Source: Pardosa pseudoannulata (taxonomy: Eukaryota > Arthropoda > Arachnida > Araneae > Lycosidae). From it: a DNA stretch of 64,000 bases. The stretch covers positions 82,502,344 to 82,566,343 of the forward strand of contig CM063504.1 of assembly GCA_032207245.1 (NCBI GenBank), read 5' to 3'. Shown here piece after piece: positions 37,557-51,031 of this stretch; position 1 is the stretch's first letter, and every line of letters begins with the position of its first letter. The notes under the pieces were generated by a model. The model had not been told where the DNA came from. It saw nothing but the letters and a program-made list of their open reading frames with translations, and searched no databases. The position numbers and the translations under genes were made by a program.

Positions 37557-40390
37557 CCTCTCTGGACCTCTCTGGAAGGATTGGCAACAGTACTTCCTGG
37601 GCCTAGCCCTCTAGTACTGGATTTGCTATTATTGGCAGTGCATGAACCTAAGAGTATTAGTTGGCAGTAATATTGATAGGGAAGACTAAGATGGGGAGAA
37701 ACAAAAAACGCGAGAGAAAAATGCTTGAGTTTAGACTAGCAATGAAACTAGTAAGTGCATACATTCAGGAGACAATTAATTATGATGCAACAAGAATCTC
37801 TAAATAGAGAACATCACTAGAACAGTTTAATTTTTTTTTTCCACCGAGAAAAATAATGCCACATGCAAAAGATTGCAAGCAAGAACGGCAGAGACTTAGA
37901 GCGGATCCAAAATTGGTTTTAAGAACCAATAGAATTTGATGGGAAGAACGTCCAATGGCAATCGTAGGATTTACACCCTCCGAAGTAGGAGCCCTGAGTA
38001 CCGCTGCTGCAGCCGGAGCATGCAGAGAGAAGATTAGGTGGGGGAGAAAATACTGTCAAAGGGGGGAGGATTGAGACCTAGGGTCTAGGAGCCAATCCAA
38101 AGTGAGGACAAGACACTTCTAAGCAAGTAGAATTTAAGAGAATTCTTTACCTAAGATGGCCATGGGACGTTTCCTATTAGCAGTGTCGGCATAGTCATAC
38201 TGAGCTAGTTCGATTAAATGATCAACGCTAAGGTTTTTATTGAATTTAATGGCAAGATTTTGGAAATAATTTTGAAGAGAGGGGAGATTAATCTCCTCAC
38301 GAATTTCAACATTACGAAAGTACCACGGAGAATCAGTAATTTGTCTAATAGTTATATTTTGAGCAGCAGCAAGAGAATTAATAAGATAGTCAGCCGCATA
38401 TGACCATGCACAACACGCGTACGAGATTTGAGGGCGAAGATACGATTTATAAATGAGCAACTTATTATCTACGCTTAAACAGCTATTTCGAGCAATTAGG
38501 GGGAAGAGTAGTCTTTTAGCAGCTCGAAATTTCCTCTTAATGTTATCGATGTGTGTGGACCAGGTGAGATTCTTATCAAGAGTAATACCTAAGTATTTAA
38601 CAGTATTAGACCAAGGGATATTAGTGTCGTCAATAGTAATGTTGTAATTGTTGTAAGTAATAGGGTGTTTGTTGGTGAACAAAGTAGCTACGCACTTGTC
38701 TGTATTGATTTTAATCCTCCATTTGTTCAGCCAGCTAGTAACAAGCCTGAGGTGTTTATTAATGGCGAGCACTGCGTATTTAAAGTTTTTGTTTGTAGAG
38801 AAGATTGCAGTGTCGTCAGCATAGATGGCTATATTAGTGTTGGCAGCTTGAGGGATGTCATTAATATATAAATTGAACAAAATTGGACCCAGTACCGAAC
38901 CCTGCGGAACACCGCTAAGCATATTATATTTACTGGAATAGCTATTATTAATTTTAATTTGGAAGGTCCTATTGTAAAGGTACGAGATGATAAGATTAAT
39001 GATATTATTCGGGATATTGTAATTTATGAGCTTATGGATTAAACCATCGTGCCAAATTTTATCGAAGGCTCTAGCAACATCAAGAAAAATAGCAGCAGTA
39101 GACAGCTTATTTAATTTAGAAGACGCGAGCATCTCGGTGATGCGATACACCTGGTGGGGAGCAGATAACTTGGGTCTGAAGCCATATTGGTAGGGAATTA
39201 AAATATTATTGGAAGCAAGGAATGAATTTAATCTATTAGCAATAATTTTTTCAACTATTTTACTTATAGTGCACAGCAAGCTAATGGGTCTGTAATTATT
39301 GGGATCTCTATGAGATTTACCTGGCTTAGGGATGGGTATTATGATAGAATTCTTCCACTTAGGGGGGAAGTACTTGAATTTAAAAATGGCCTCAGTAATC
39401 AAATAAATTTTAAATAAATAGGAATTGGGGAGATGGCGGATCATAGTGTTAGTTATCCTATCCACACCAGGAGATTTACGTTTAGGCAATTTCCTAATAA
39501 TGGTTAAAAATTCGGCCGGAGATACAGGATCATAATCACTGTACTGAGAGTTGCTACTGCTATTATCCTTAAAGAGCTGAATGTTCGTGTTCACCACGTT
39601 AAGGGTACTGGGATCCTGATTTGGGTTCGGAGAAAAGTGATTGGCTAGATTTCGAGCAATCAAATTTGCCTTGCCGTCGTCATCGTTGCAGTAAGTGTTG
39701 GTGTTATTGTCGAGAAGCGGGGGGATTCTGTTCGTGCTGTTTTTAAGTCTACTAGCAGCTTTCCAAATGGAGTTGTCTGTAGTGTCTAGTGAATTAAGAT
39801 AGTTCGCCCAATTAGTGTTAGATTTGTCTTTTAAGTAATATTTAAGGTCTTGTTGGGCATTATTCATAACCGTTTTATTATAAGGTGTTCTATTATTTTG
39901 CCAGTTTCTTCTAGTGCGATTTTTATTATTTATAAGTATCTTAAGGTGTCTGTCATTAGGCCTGTTGTTTGTGTTAGGTATGACTGTGGTATTACTGGTA
40001 ACACTGTCATGAATATCAGAAGTAATGCTATCAATTAATGAATCAATATCGTTAGGGTTGTTAATATTGGGGTACTGGAACGGCAAGTTATTTAAGTAAT
40101 TTTTATAATCCTTCCAATTTACAAAACTTTTGGGGTTGGGGGAGAGAGTATTAAAATTATTGTGGATAGTAAGTTTAACAGGATTATGGTCAGAAGTTAA
40201 ATCACATAGGGTATTAATATCAAGATTGCTAGGGACACCTTTAATTAAGGCAAAATCAATAATGCTACCAGAATTTCTAGAGAAGTGGGTAGGGGTATTC
40301 GGGGCAAGAATATCAAATTCAGAATTATCTAAGTAGTTATAAATTAAATTACCATGTTGGTTAGCACTATTGCAGTTCCAGCTAGGATGA
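37557..40390 (-). mobile_element. Jockey-clade non-LTR retrotransposon (LINE), 5'-truncated, 13-bp target duplication
   Basis: The insertion is flanked by a perfect 13-bp duplication, TGTACTCTTGAGA (37544-37556 and 40391-40403), located in a unit of the 940-bp array. The element reads on the minus strand: the remnant of the endonuclease, the complete reverse transcriptase, and a 3' untranslated region of about 570 bp (37557-38133). Its 3' terminus is not poly-A; it ends in two copies of a 10-mer (plus strand CCTCTCTGGA, 37557-37566 and 37567-37576). Truncation at the 5' end inside the endonuclease is the usual result of incomplete reverse transcription. It is GC-richer than the surrounding array. 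Confidence 0.93.
38134..40390 (-). pseudogene. Jockey-type ORF2: endonuclease C-terminus plus full reverse transcriptase
   Basis: ORF2 nicks target DNA and reverse transcribes the element RNA. A single open frame of 650 codons occupies 38134-40086, but its first codon is TTG, not ATG. The reading continues upstream to 40390 after a frameshift in a C-run (near 40137-40142), giving about 80 further residues. Those residues start HPSWNCNSAN and contain SDHNPV, the C-terminal motif of the APE-like endonuclease. In the 650-residue part the reverse transcriptase spans about 200-480: KSPGVD (204-209), FLDVARAFD with catalytic Asp 336, GVPQGSVLGP (392-401) and the YADD box (422-425). A thumb and C-terminal region YLGITLDKNLTW (498-509) to PW-type motifs follows. 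Catalytic residues are intact, but the copy is 5'-truncated and frameshifted. The protein is unusually Asn-rich. Confidence 0.93.
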
Positions 40391-42915
40391 TGTACTCTTG
40401 AGAAGTACCAGGGATAATACTAAATAACAGTAAAATAATCCACAATACTGGTAACAAAGTTATATCTACGTAATACATGCGTAGTAATCCATGTAATTAT
40501 ATTATTAAGGCATTTTAATGGAATATAATCAGAGCTATAATATTAGCAAAATATATCATTGGAATACAAGTATGATACTACCTAAAGTCACATAACAACA
40601 TATAACAAATATATAAGATATCTTCCTAACTCTAAAACTCATCCTAACATTATATTAACAAGAATATTTTATGGAAATCAAGTTTGATACCTCTAAAAAA
40701 TAATTAAAAAGTAGTTTGTATGGAATACAAAGTTGCCTCTAGAATAGCGTTTAGTATTTTCTGCAATTAAATTATCCACATATTTCTATGAGATAAAAAC
40801 TTAACTCCCCCCTTGAAATTATTGCTATGTAATGCAAGTTAAGACTTCTTAAAATTACCTTAATAAAGTGAAAAAATGCTGTACAAAATTATCATTTTCT
40901 AAATAATACTTTTTTGGCCTTTTATGAAAAGTATATTATAATGTACAGACTTTAACCTAATCTTAAATTAAAATTAGCTGGATGTTGCCAGCTTTAATAG
41001 TTTATGTTAAAAAGTCAATTTTCCTAAAGTAACCAAATATTAGCAGGGTGAAAGTTAGGATGATTTTAAGTTAAGATAAAATTAATATAAAAGTATATTT
41101 TAAAAAATCCCTTTCATTCAACAAAAAGATTAAAAAATGCACTAAACAATTATAAATAGTTTTAAAACAACAAATAAAAGAGAAATTTTGTGAAAAGATC
41201 CTTTATGAAAATTTTAAACTTAGGGTAATCAACAAATACCAGTTAAATATCAGATTAGTATTTTAATATAAATATTCCCTTTTATAGTTACATCTGTATT
41301 GAAAATATGTTTCTTTGACACTGATTCCAATAATACTCTTGAGAAGTACTACGGGTAATACTAAATAACAGTAAAATAATACACAATACTGGTAACAAAG
41401 TTATATCTACGTAATACATGCATAGTAATCTATGTAATTATATTATTAAGGCATTTTAATGAAATATAATCTGAGCTATAATATTAGCAAAATATATCCT
41501 TGGAATAATACAAGTATGATACTAAAGTCACATAACAACATATAACAAATATATAAGATATCTTCCTAACTCTAAAAGTCATCCTAACATTATATTAACA
41601 AGAATATTTTACGGAAATCAAGTTTGATACCTCTGAAAAATAATTAAAAAGTCTTTTGTAGGGAATACAAAGTTGCCTCTAAAATAACGTTTAGTATTTT
41701 CTGCAATTAAATTATCCACATATTTCAATGAGTTAAAAACTTAACTCCCCCTGAAATTATTGCTATGTAATGCAATTTAAGACTCCTTAAAATTATATTA
41801 ATGAAGTAAAACATTGGTGTACAAATTTATCATTTTCGAAATCGTACTTTTTTGGCCTTTTGTGAAAAGTATATTGTAATATACATATTTTTACCTAATT
41901 TTCAATTAAAATTAGATGGGTATTGCCAGCTTTAGTAGTTTACGTTACAAAGTCAATTTCCCTAAGTAACCGAACATTAGCAGTGTGAAAGTTAGGATAA
42001 TTTTAATTTAAGATAAAATTAATGTAAAAATATATTTTTAAAATCCCTTTTAGTCAACAAAAATTATTTAAAATGCATTGAAAATTAATAAATAGTTTTA
42101 AAACAACGAATGAAAGAGAAGTTTGTGAAAAGCTCCTTTATGAACATCTTAAACTTGGGGTAATCAACAAATACCAGTGAAATAGCAGACTAGTATTTTA
42201 ATATAAATATTCTCTGTTATAGTTACATCTGTATTGAAAATATTTTTCTTTGGCACTGATTCCAATTGTACTCTTGAGAAGTACCAGAGGTAATACTAAA
42301 TAACAGTAAAATAATCCACAATACTGGTAACAAAGTTATATCTACGGAATACATGCGTAGTAATCCATGTAATTATATTATTAAGGCATTTTAATGGAAT
42401 ATAATCTGAGCTATAATATTAGCAAAATATATCCTTGAAATACAAGTATGATACTACCTAAAGTCACATAACAACATATAACAAATGTATAAGATATCTT
42501 CCTAACTCTAAAACTCATCCTAACATTATATTAACAAGAGTATTTTATGGAAATCAAGTTTGATACCTCTGAAAAATAATTAATAAGTAGTTTGTATTTA
42601 ATACAAAGTTGCCTCTAGAATAACGTTTAGTATTTTCTGCAATTAAATTATCCACATATTTCTATGAGATAAAAACTTGAAATTATTGCAACCTGAAATT
42701 ATTGCAATGTAATGCAAGTTAAGACTCCTTAAAATTATATTAATGAAGTAAAACATTGGTGTACAAAATAATCATTTTCGAAATCATATTTTTTGGCCTT
42801 TTGTGAAAAGTATATTGTAATGTACATACTTTTACCTAATCTTCAATTAAAATTAGCTGGGTATTGCCATCTTTAATAGTTTTTGTTACAAAGTCAATTT
42901 CGCTAAGTAACCGAA

Positions 42916-43740
42916 TATTTTGCTACCTTTACATTTGTTTTCTTATTTTCTTTAATTATAGAAACATAAAATTCGGAGCTCAGTATTGACATTAAAAAAC
43001 ATTCCCACTAATATTTACGTTTAAACCACAAAATTGTTTGTGAAGCAATATTTATAACTTCTATCTGAAGGCTAGAAAATTGTATTAGCTTTTAAAAAAG
43101 TCGATTGTTAGTGTACTTGCTCATTGTTTATTCGTGAAACATTTATGTAAAACACCGCATTTTCTTATTGGCTCTTACTCGACTCCTCAAATATTCCTCT
43201 TCTTCAATATTAACTAGTCGCTGATCCAATGCCTCAACTCTTTTTCTTTTACTTCTGAAAATATTTTTCTCTGTCTCTCAAACACTTTATGTAAGCATAA
43301 AAGCCCTTTACTTTGGGTAATTCCTTTTTATTCCTTTCTTTTCCTTTTGAATCCTATTTCGTATGCAGAAGTTTTCCGTGCTCATATTTCCCCGGAGACT
43401 ACAAAGGAGTTACCCTAGAAGAACAGATAGATTCGAGATTATGGATGCAAAGGAGGATCTGGAGTTTTATCAGATGTTGGGGGGTACTCAATTCAATAAA
43501 CGACAATCAAAGTTATATTTACACATTCTCTTTCAAAAGAGAAGAAAGGGGTTTTCTCTGTTGATTTCGCTGTTTCTATATATAAAAGTAAGAAGCTAGT
43601 GTTAAGAACAATATTATCCGTATATAAATATATAAAAGTTTGTTAGTAACGAAAAAACATAGACATCATTCGTAGTGTAGTAAATAGATGATAAATAAAG
43701 CTTCTTAAATTAACACAACTACAAACGCTACGTATATACA
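42916..43740. repeat. First copy of a 0.57-kb segment duplicated 2.56 kb away
   Basis: 43050-43620 matches 45600-46180: the AAAAGTCGATTGTTAGTGT, TGTTTATTCGTGAAA, ATGCCTCA, GCATAAAAGCCCTTTACTT and GAACAGATAGATTCGAGATTAT blocks occur in the same order. The 78- and 83-codon frames at 43313-43599 lie in the duplicated segment. They include a GDYKGVTLEEQIDSRLWMQRR-like frame without a recognised family. The second copy has frame-breaking indels, which argues against coding constraint, although a lost exon is possible. Confidence 0.6.
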
Positions 43741-43745
43741 TATAA

Positions 43746-43945
<200 letters not shown>

Positions 43946-44052
43946 TGCGTGTACCTGTGTGCGTGTATTAGTGCAAAATATTAACAATTTAAAAAAAATT
44001 ACTTATCACAAAATTTTTAGGGATTTAGAGACTTCGTTAAAAATAAATTAAA

Positions 44053-44057
<5 letters not shown>

Positions 44058-44120
<63 letters not shown>
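44058..44120. repeat. (TA)n(TG)n microsatellite
   Basis: About 17 TA then 14 TG dinucleotides, a smaller replica of the compound tract 110 bp upstream. Confidence 0.96.
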
Positions 44121-44123
<3 letters not shown>

Positions 44124-44199
44124 GTAAAAATTTAATACTTTAAGTCCTAAACTAAAATTACTAACTCCTATATTAAAAAACCACCAAATCGCGATTTCG

Positions 44200-44675
<476 letters not shown>

Positions 44676-44680
44676 GTAGT

Positions 44681-44700
44681 TGGTAGCAGACGAAGGTGGT
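44681..44700 (+). other. Primer-binding-site-like sequence (initiator tRNA-Met type)
   Basis: TGGTAGCAGACGAAGGTGGT begins with TGGTAGCAGA, the complement of the 3' end of metazoan initiator tRNA-Met that primes many Copia and some other LTR retrotransposons; the following bases match less well. It sits about 10 bases after a CACA that could end an LTR. Confidence 0.45.
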
Positions 44701-45029
44701 GGGTGTTAAAACTTTGAATACACGCACACAATTTCTTAGAAGATATTACTTTTATTACATAAAAAATATTAAATATGTACAACTAAATACAAAAATCCTT
44801 TCGGTTATTCTACAGCATAGATATAAATTTTAAGACAGCATAGATTGGACTACAGGAGGATGCTGTACTTCAAGACATACATATACTGTATTTACAAGCA
44901 CTTATATTACCACGTACTGTATGATACTGTACAATACTTCATGTCACAGGTAAAATCTCGAGCATATCAAAAGTTTCGTAGCATAAAAGCAAATCTTAAT
45001 CATTCTAAGACTCAAAATAAAACAAGGGT

Positions 45030-45513
45030 TGACTCCAATTCAATTCATAAAACTCCGATTTTGACGACTATTGGACTTTACATTGACGACTATCTCTATA
45101 GTAGAGGGGAATCTGACAGAAACGTTGGGATACCTCTAGCTGCTCCCACCACATTTTGAAAATTCAAATCCCCCCGATCCCACTGGATCCCACTTCATCA
45201 TATACTTGTGGACAATTAGATTTTTCATCGAAAGTGGTCAGCTACTGATTCTAAGTATTCTGGATACTAAATCAATTCAATTCATAAGAACTCCGATTTT
45301 GATGAATATTGGACTCTATATTGACGAAAATCTCTATAGCGGAGGGAAATCTGACAGAAATGTTGGGATACCTCTACCTGCTCTCACCACATTTTGAAAA
45401 GTCAAATCCTCCCGAATCCCACTGGATTCTTGCATTATATACTTGTCGACAGTAAGATTCCCCATCCAAAGTGGTCAGCTACTGGTTCTAAATATTCTTC
45501 GTACTAAATCAAT
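45030..45513. repeat. Two tandem units of about 243 bp
   Basis: The block AATTCATAA(G)AACTCCGATTTTGA recurs at 45041 and 45284. Each unit continues with GTTGGGATACCTCTA, a CACCACATTTTGAAAA block, CCCACTGGAT and AGTGGTCAGCTACTG. Frames of 104 and 63 codons both end at the same ACATTTTGA stop and reflect the duplication. Confidence 0.9.
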
Positions 45514-45599
45514 GGAAGGTCATTTGTACTTAAAAACTATTTTTAGAGCTATTTATATTTGAAGATTTAGTGGGATAGTAAAATTTTACTTACATAGAA

Positions 45600-46180
45600 T
45601 TCATAACATTTATCTGAAAAAATGAAAATAGCCTTAGCTTTAAAAAAAAAAGTCGATAGTTAGTGTTCTCCTCCGTTGTTTATTCGTGAAAAATTTATGT
45701 AAAATCTCGCATTTTCATACTGATTTTTATTCGATTCCTCAAATATTTCTCTGCTTGAGTATTAACGAGTTGTGGATCCAATGCCTCATCTCTTTTTCTT
45801 TCCATCTGAAAACATTTTTTCTGGTCTCTCAAGCACTTTAGGTAAGCATAAAAGCCCTTTACTTTCGGTAATTCTTCTTTATTCCTCTCCTTTCCTTTTG
45901 AATCCTATTTCGTATGCAGTAGTTTTTCGTACTTATATTTCCCTGGAGACTGCAAATAAGTTACCCTAGAAGAACAGATAGATTCGAGATTATAGATGCA
46001 AAGAGGGATCTGGAGTTTTATCAGATGTTGGGGCATTCAACACAATAAACGACAATCAAAGTCATATTTATAGATTAACTTTCAAAGTACGAGAAGAATT
46101 TTTTTATTTCTTTGTTGCTGTATATAAAAATAAGAAATGAGTGTTTGGAATAATAGTTTTTCGTGTTTAAATATAGAAAG
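45600..46180. repeat. Second copy of the 0.57-kb duplicated segment
   Basis: Homologous to 43050-43620 in the same orientation, with scattered substitutions and small indels. The TATATTTCCCTGGAGACTGCAAATAAG stretch introduces stops relative to the first copy. Confidence 0.85.
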
Positions 46181-46257
46181 ATTTTTTATTAATAAAGAGA
46201 GAGTACTAGCATTATTCACAGTATATATCAAGTTAATTTTGAGTTTTAATGTGTAAT

Positions 46258-46411
<154 letters not shown>

Positions 46412-46714
46412 TACCAGGTTCCCACTAAATGACGCTATAGTCCTGAGTACATTTTCATAGTTTTATTCAAATCTCATAGCACACTACTCATCAATCATCT
46501 TCAATGGCCTCGCACATTGGAGCCTAACTTTTAACAAGGGCAGGCTTAGCTGCCTCGGGTAGCCACAGATCTGTCTGCGGAATGTGCACACTGCTCTCTG
46601 CTCTAGATCACTGTGCGTGAGCCTTATTTATGTGGCTAACTCCTCACGCTGCATCACTCTCATTAAAGAATCCCTAATTAAAACCTTTTAAAATTAATCT
46701 ACAATTTAAATCCT

Positions 46715-46718
<4 letters not shown>
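46412..46718 (-). mobile_element. Candidate solo LTR between two (TA)n tracts
   Basis: Minus-strand reading: it starts TGTCAGG (46718), has a TATA-like CATAAATAAGGC near 46640-46629, a GC-rich transcribed region, AATAAAACTATG near 46470-46459, and ends shortly before the second (TA)n. This order fits U3-R-U5. No target duplication can be read because both sides are (TA)n. Unique host sequence is an alternative. Confidence 0.35.

Positions 46719-46763
<45 letters not shown>
46719..46763. repeat. (TA)n microsatellite
   Basis: About 22 TA dinucleotides. Confidence 0.95.
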
Positions 46764-46766
<3 letters not shown>

Positions 46767-47024
46767 GCATAAAAATATCAAGCACATTTCACAAAACATT
46801 AACTATTAATTTCAAAGCACAAAAACAATTAAACGATTAGATACAATCATCATGAAATTTAATATCATAAACAGTTAACATCGTCGTTTTCGATTTCAGT
46901 TTTTAGCCAACGCGTTGTTGTACATCAATCTGTCTGTCTCTAACGGCTGTAGCGCGAGCTTCTTCGTCGTTGCCACTCATAGTTTGTAAAAGTCATGGAG
47001 TCATGGAGCTAATGCTGCGCCTTG

Positions 47025-47025
<1 letters not shown>

Positions 47026-47094
<69 letters not shown>

Positions 47095-47137
47095 TTATGT
47101 ATATATACATATGTGTATATATATATATATATATATC
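47026..47137. repeat. (CA)n(TA)n microsatellite
   Basis: About 11 CA, then TA dinucleotides with TATG/TACA interruptions near 47089-47115. Confidence 0.95.
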
Positions 47138-47479
47138 CAGTTACATTAATTTGGGGTAGTTTTATAAATTCTGACAGTCCATATAAAAAAGCTGGATTTT
47201 GAAAAGGGCTGTTTTTACCTGACACCTTAAATTTTTGGATCAGACACCAGCGGCATAAACCAGTCATTTCTCTATAAACTATCCTGTATCAATGCTAGAC
47301 TCTTGCTAGGTCAACCTCAAGTGTAAGCTGTAGCATGTTTTGAGATTATATTAATATTGGAGCACTTTTATACCAAGAGAATAAATATGCTGTAGTCGCA
47401 AGAAAGTGGAATTAAATGTTAGTCCTAAGTAATGTGCATGAGTTTAAGAAAGGATTGGAATACTATTAATTTTAAAAAT

Positions 47480-48190
47480 GTGTATCTTTATTATTTCCCC
47501 TTTAGGTGGCGAAAGTAACCTACGGTTTAGTTGATAATATTTTGAATGTCGAAAAGTTCAATAAGCTTGTGTAGTACTGCATGTCGAAATTGTTTTGTTT
47601 TTCTCCTGTTGATGTCATTGATCAGCAGGAAGAATTTGTGGAAAGTTCTGTGTGAAATGAAAGTTCTATGTTATAATCTAAACACTTATGGAGAGTAAAT
47701 TCAGTCATTCAGTCATATAAAATAGGGCCTACGGATAAACCTTGCGGAAACACCTAACAAAGTTTCTGCGGGACCGATTACTCTCTCCATTTACTACATT
47801 TAAAAATTTCGTTCATTCAACATTATAAATGAATTTTTGTATATGTATTGAAAATGTCATTGTAAGTTTATTAAAGTACTTATGTTCGGTTGCCGCCTTT
47901 AACCTGTGTAAGACTTTATAAAAGTAATGAGCCTACCAGAATCCATGTTTATTCAAACTTATTATCTTTTACCAAATGAAACATGATTCTCCTACTACCT
48001 TTTTTCTATTGTTATCTGGTGTTGGGGGAGAATAATTGGGATACGCGAGTCGGGTTTTTAAGGATCTATGCTGAATTTTTGGAAAACTATTTTGTCTTGG
48101 AGAGGAAGGAAAGTAGCCAATGCCCAACATCATTTTAAGAAATTCTTATTTGTTGGTGAACTTACTAGAGAATTTTAATATTGATATTGG
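47480..48190 (-). pseudogene. Strongly decayed LINE reverse transcriptase fragment
   Basis: The plus strand at 47710-47760 (AAAATAGGGCCTACGGATAAACCTTGCGGAAACACC pattern, split here by mismatches) aligns with 38878-38917 of the Jockey element, which encodes GVPQGSVLGPILF. A degraded counterpart of the YADD box lies about 120 bp further along the minus strand, near 47616. GC-richer blocks continue to about 48190. No frame remains open. It is an old copy of a Jockey-like or related LINE. Confidence 0.45.
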
Positions 48191-49896
48191 GTAGACTTCG
48201 AACTTTACTTTTATTTTGTGCTTGCAAAGGATACTTCAATTATACATGGGTCAAAATTATGTATCCCAAAATGTTTGAAGAGCAAAGAGAAAAGATAATT
48301 GAAGATTTTGAGAGCTGCTAAATATATGTTATGTTAACCTTTTAGTTTTTATAATTGCCTGTTTGATACTTCGTGGTGGGTCGCCTACTCTAACAGTTTT
48401 AAGGCATCTATGATACCACGCTGGAGTACCTCCTTACGTTTAATCATCCTCAGGGAGTTATGCTCCTTATTTTGCACCTCTCTCCTACCTACTAAACTCT
48501 CAATAAAATTTAGTCTTTGACTAACAAAATAATAACCACTATAAATTGATCACAGGTAAATAATCTAAATTTAATGAGAGCTACACAACAAAAGGCATCT
48601 AGACGCACAGATGTTATCTCTACACTCTCTATGAGTACAAGTAAATTGCCCCTGTAGCACACTTGACAGGCTCGAATCAGGAGTCACGGGATTCTTGAGA
48701 AAAACGAATTTTTCAATAGATATAACTAGTTGTCATAACCTTAGTTGATGCATCCCCCGTAAAAGTAAATCTATATGTGAGGTTCAATAAACCCTAAAAC
48801 ATTGTTCCAAATGGCAAAGTTATAAATAATAGCAGGTAGTTGATGGTATCAGTGACTATATAATGGAAGGCTTCTTAGTTTCAATAACGTTAAAAAAACG
48901 GAAAAATTCTACAGACTAATTATAATTGTCCCTGAAAAAGACGTTAATATGTCAATATGTTAATTTTGTCCAGACAGTTCTATCAAATTTTTATATTCGA
49001 TTCAAAAATACCTATTTTTCGATCACCTTATTTATTACTCTAACATTAATGAGTAGACGAAATTTCCAAACTATATCTAAAATTGTTTTTTAGTAATCAT
49101 GTACACCAATTATAAAAACTCTTATTAAGATTTTTAAAAAGTTACCACATCATCTTTGCAATATAATTTTTTTTTTATTTTGAAAAAATAAATTGACTTT
49201 CTGTATCTTAAATTTTAGAATGTCAAATTAAATTAAATTTTTGATAACAAATATAAAATATTTCAAAACTAAAATAACAGACGAATATGTCAAAAATCGT
49301 TATATGCAAACATAACATCTACAGCATGTGAATGGAATTTTAAACAGGAAACTAAGAAGTGGCTTTTACAGTTTATATTATGTCTCCGTCAATAATTGTA
49401 CATTAAACACTTCACAGCTATCATTTTGTATAGAATAAAATAATTGAATGGTATGAAATTCTAAAAATTCTATTACTAGTATAAACATATATCCTCACTA
49501 TAAGAAAGTATCTGAAACGTATTTTCACTCTTGCAGATTTATTTAATGTTATATCATTAGATAATCAATTTACTGTGGAATAGCTTAACATCAGACGTTG
49601 CTCTTTTAATTTTTTAAAAATCTTTAAACTGAATAATTGGTGTTTTGCACTCTGACACGTCTTCTCGAACACTTTAGAATCATTCAGTTTAATAATGGTG
49701 CTTTAATCTGTAACCACCAAGTCCAATAAAGGGAAAAAAGTATTCTAATTTTTTTATAAATTTTACATAAAATCAATTTAATTTGCTTGATTCTTCATCT
49801 ACGCCAAGGTCAATCAGTATCAAAAGTTTCATATAAGATTTATCTAGTCTTTTAGAAATGCATAGCAAGCAAACAAGCAGAAAAACACATACAGCG
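48191..49896. other. AT-rich intergenic region, nothing certain
   Basis: 48360-48700 is somewhat more balanced in composition, and 48519-48600 resembles 22870-22960. No coding frame or RNA gene was recognised in the rest. Confidence 0.45.
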
Positions 49897-49964
<68 letters not shown>

Positions 49965-49975
49965 ATATATATATA
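49897..49975. repeat. (TA)n(TG)n(TA)n microsatellite
   Basis: About 25 TA, 8 TG, then 5 TA dinucleotides. Confidence 0.96.
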
Positions 49976-50074
49976 ATAAATTCCAAAATACATTTTCTTA
50001 CATATGGCTGCAGCAGCTCATTTCCTGGTATCTAAAATTTAGAATCGCAGACCCTTTAATTAATTTTTAAGCAT

Positions 50075-50513
<439 letters not shown>

Positions 50514-50711
50514 ACATAGAGAGAGAGGGGGACAGAGAAATGGGTTACTTAGTATTTTAAAAAAAATCTGAATGTTCACACATGATTTTCTTTATTCCTA
50601 AAACATTATACGAAGTTTTTATTGCACTCTACTTAAACTTATTTTATTTGTACGGGCGATGCAATTCTCCAATTCTTTAACAAAATAAACTGTTGCGTAT
50701 TAGTTTTTTAA

Positions 50712-51027
50712 CCCCTTGACTTACAAATAAAACGGTACATGATGTGTCTTATTATTGTGAATACTATTTAGTTCTGGCTCATCTAAATAATTTCATGCAA
50801 ATTTAGAAAGAGAACGTCGTATTTTGAAATTGGCATTACTATGGAACATTGAAAGAGGTTTATATAGGATGCTAATGGACAATAATTAAGTAACGGTATA
50901 AAACTATGATTTAATATAACTCTGCATGACGTATGTCGGAGAGAGCTATTGACTTCTAGGAGACATGAAAGTCTACTTTGCACATGAGATGACTGACGTC
51001 TCATAGACGTCATTTTATGTCAAAGGG
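50712..51027. mobile_element. TTAA-flanked MITE 2 (piggyBac-like), 316 bp
   Basis: TTAA flanks both sides (50708-50711 and 51028-51031). The left end is CCCCTTGACTTACAAATAAAAC; the right end, as reverse complement, is CCCTTTGACATAAAATGACG. These are imperfect terminal inverted repeats with the CCC start of piggyBac-type elements. A subterminal palindromic pair GACGTC-TCATA-GACGTC lies at 50995-51011. A 76-codon minus-strand frame covers part of it without a recognisable domain. Confidence 0.8.
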
Positions 51028-51031
51028 TTAA

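Larger units (their letters stand above)
36690..42915. repeat. Tandem array of about 940-bp units (four copies, first split from the rest by a LINE)
   Basis: The AGTACCAGGGATAATACTAAATAACAG block recurs near 40403, 41344 and 42277, giving periods of about 941 and 933 bp. The body of a further copy occupies 36690-37556. The last unit stops near 42915 after GTAACCGAATATT. Each unit is AT-rich and noncoding, with conserved landmarks such as GTTGCCAGCTTTAATAGTTT and ACATCTGTATTGAAAATATG. It is not related in sequence to the 573-bp or 213-bp satellites as far as I can see. Confidence 0.92.
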
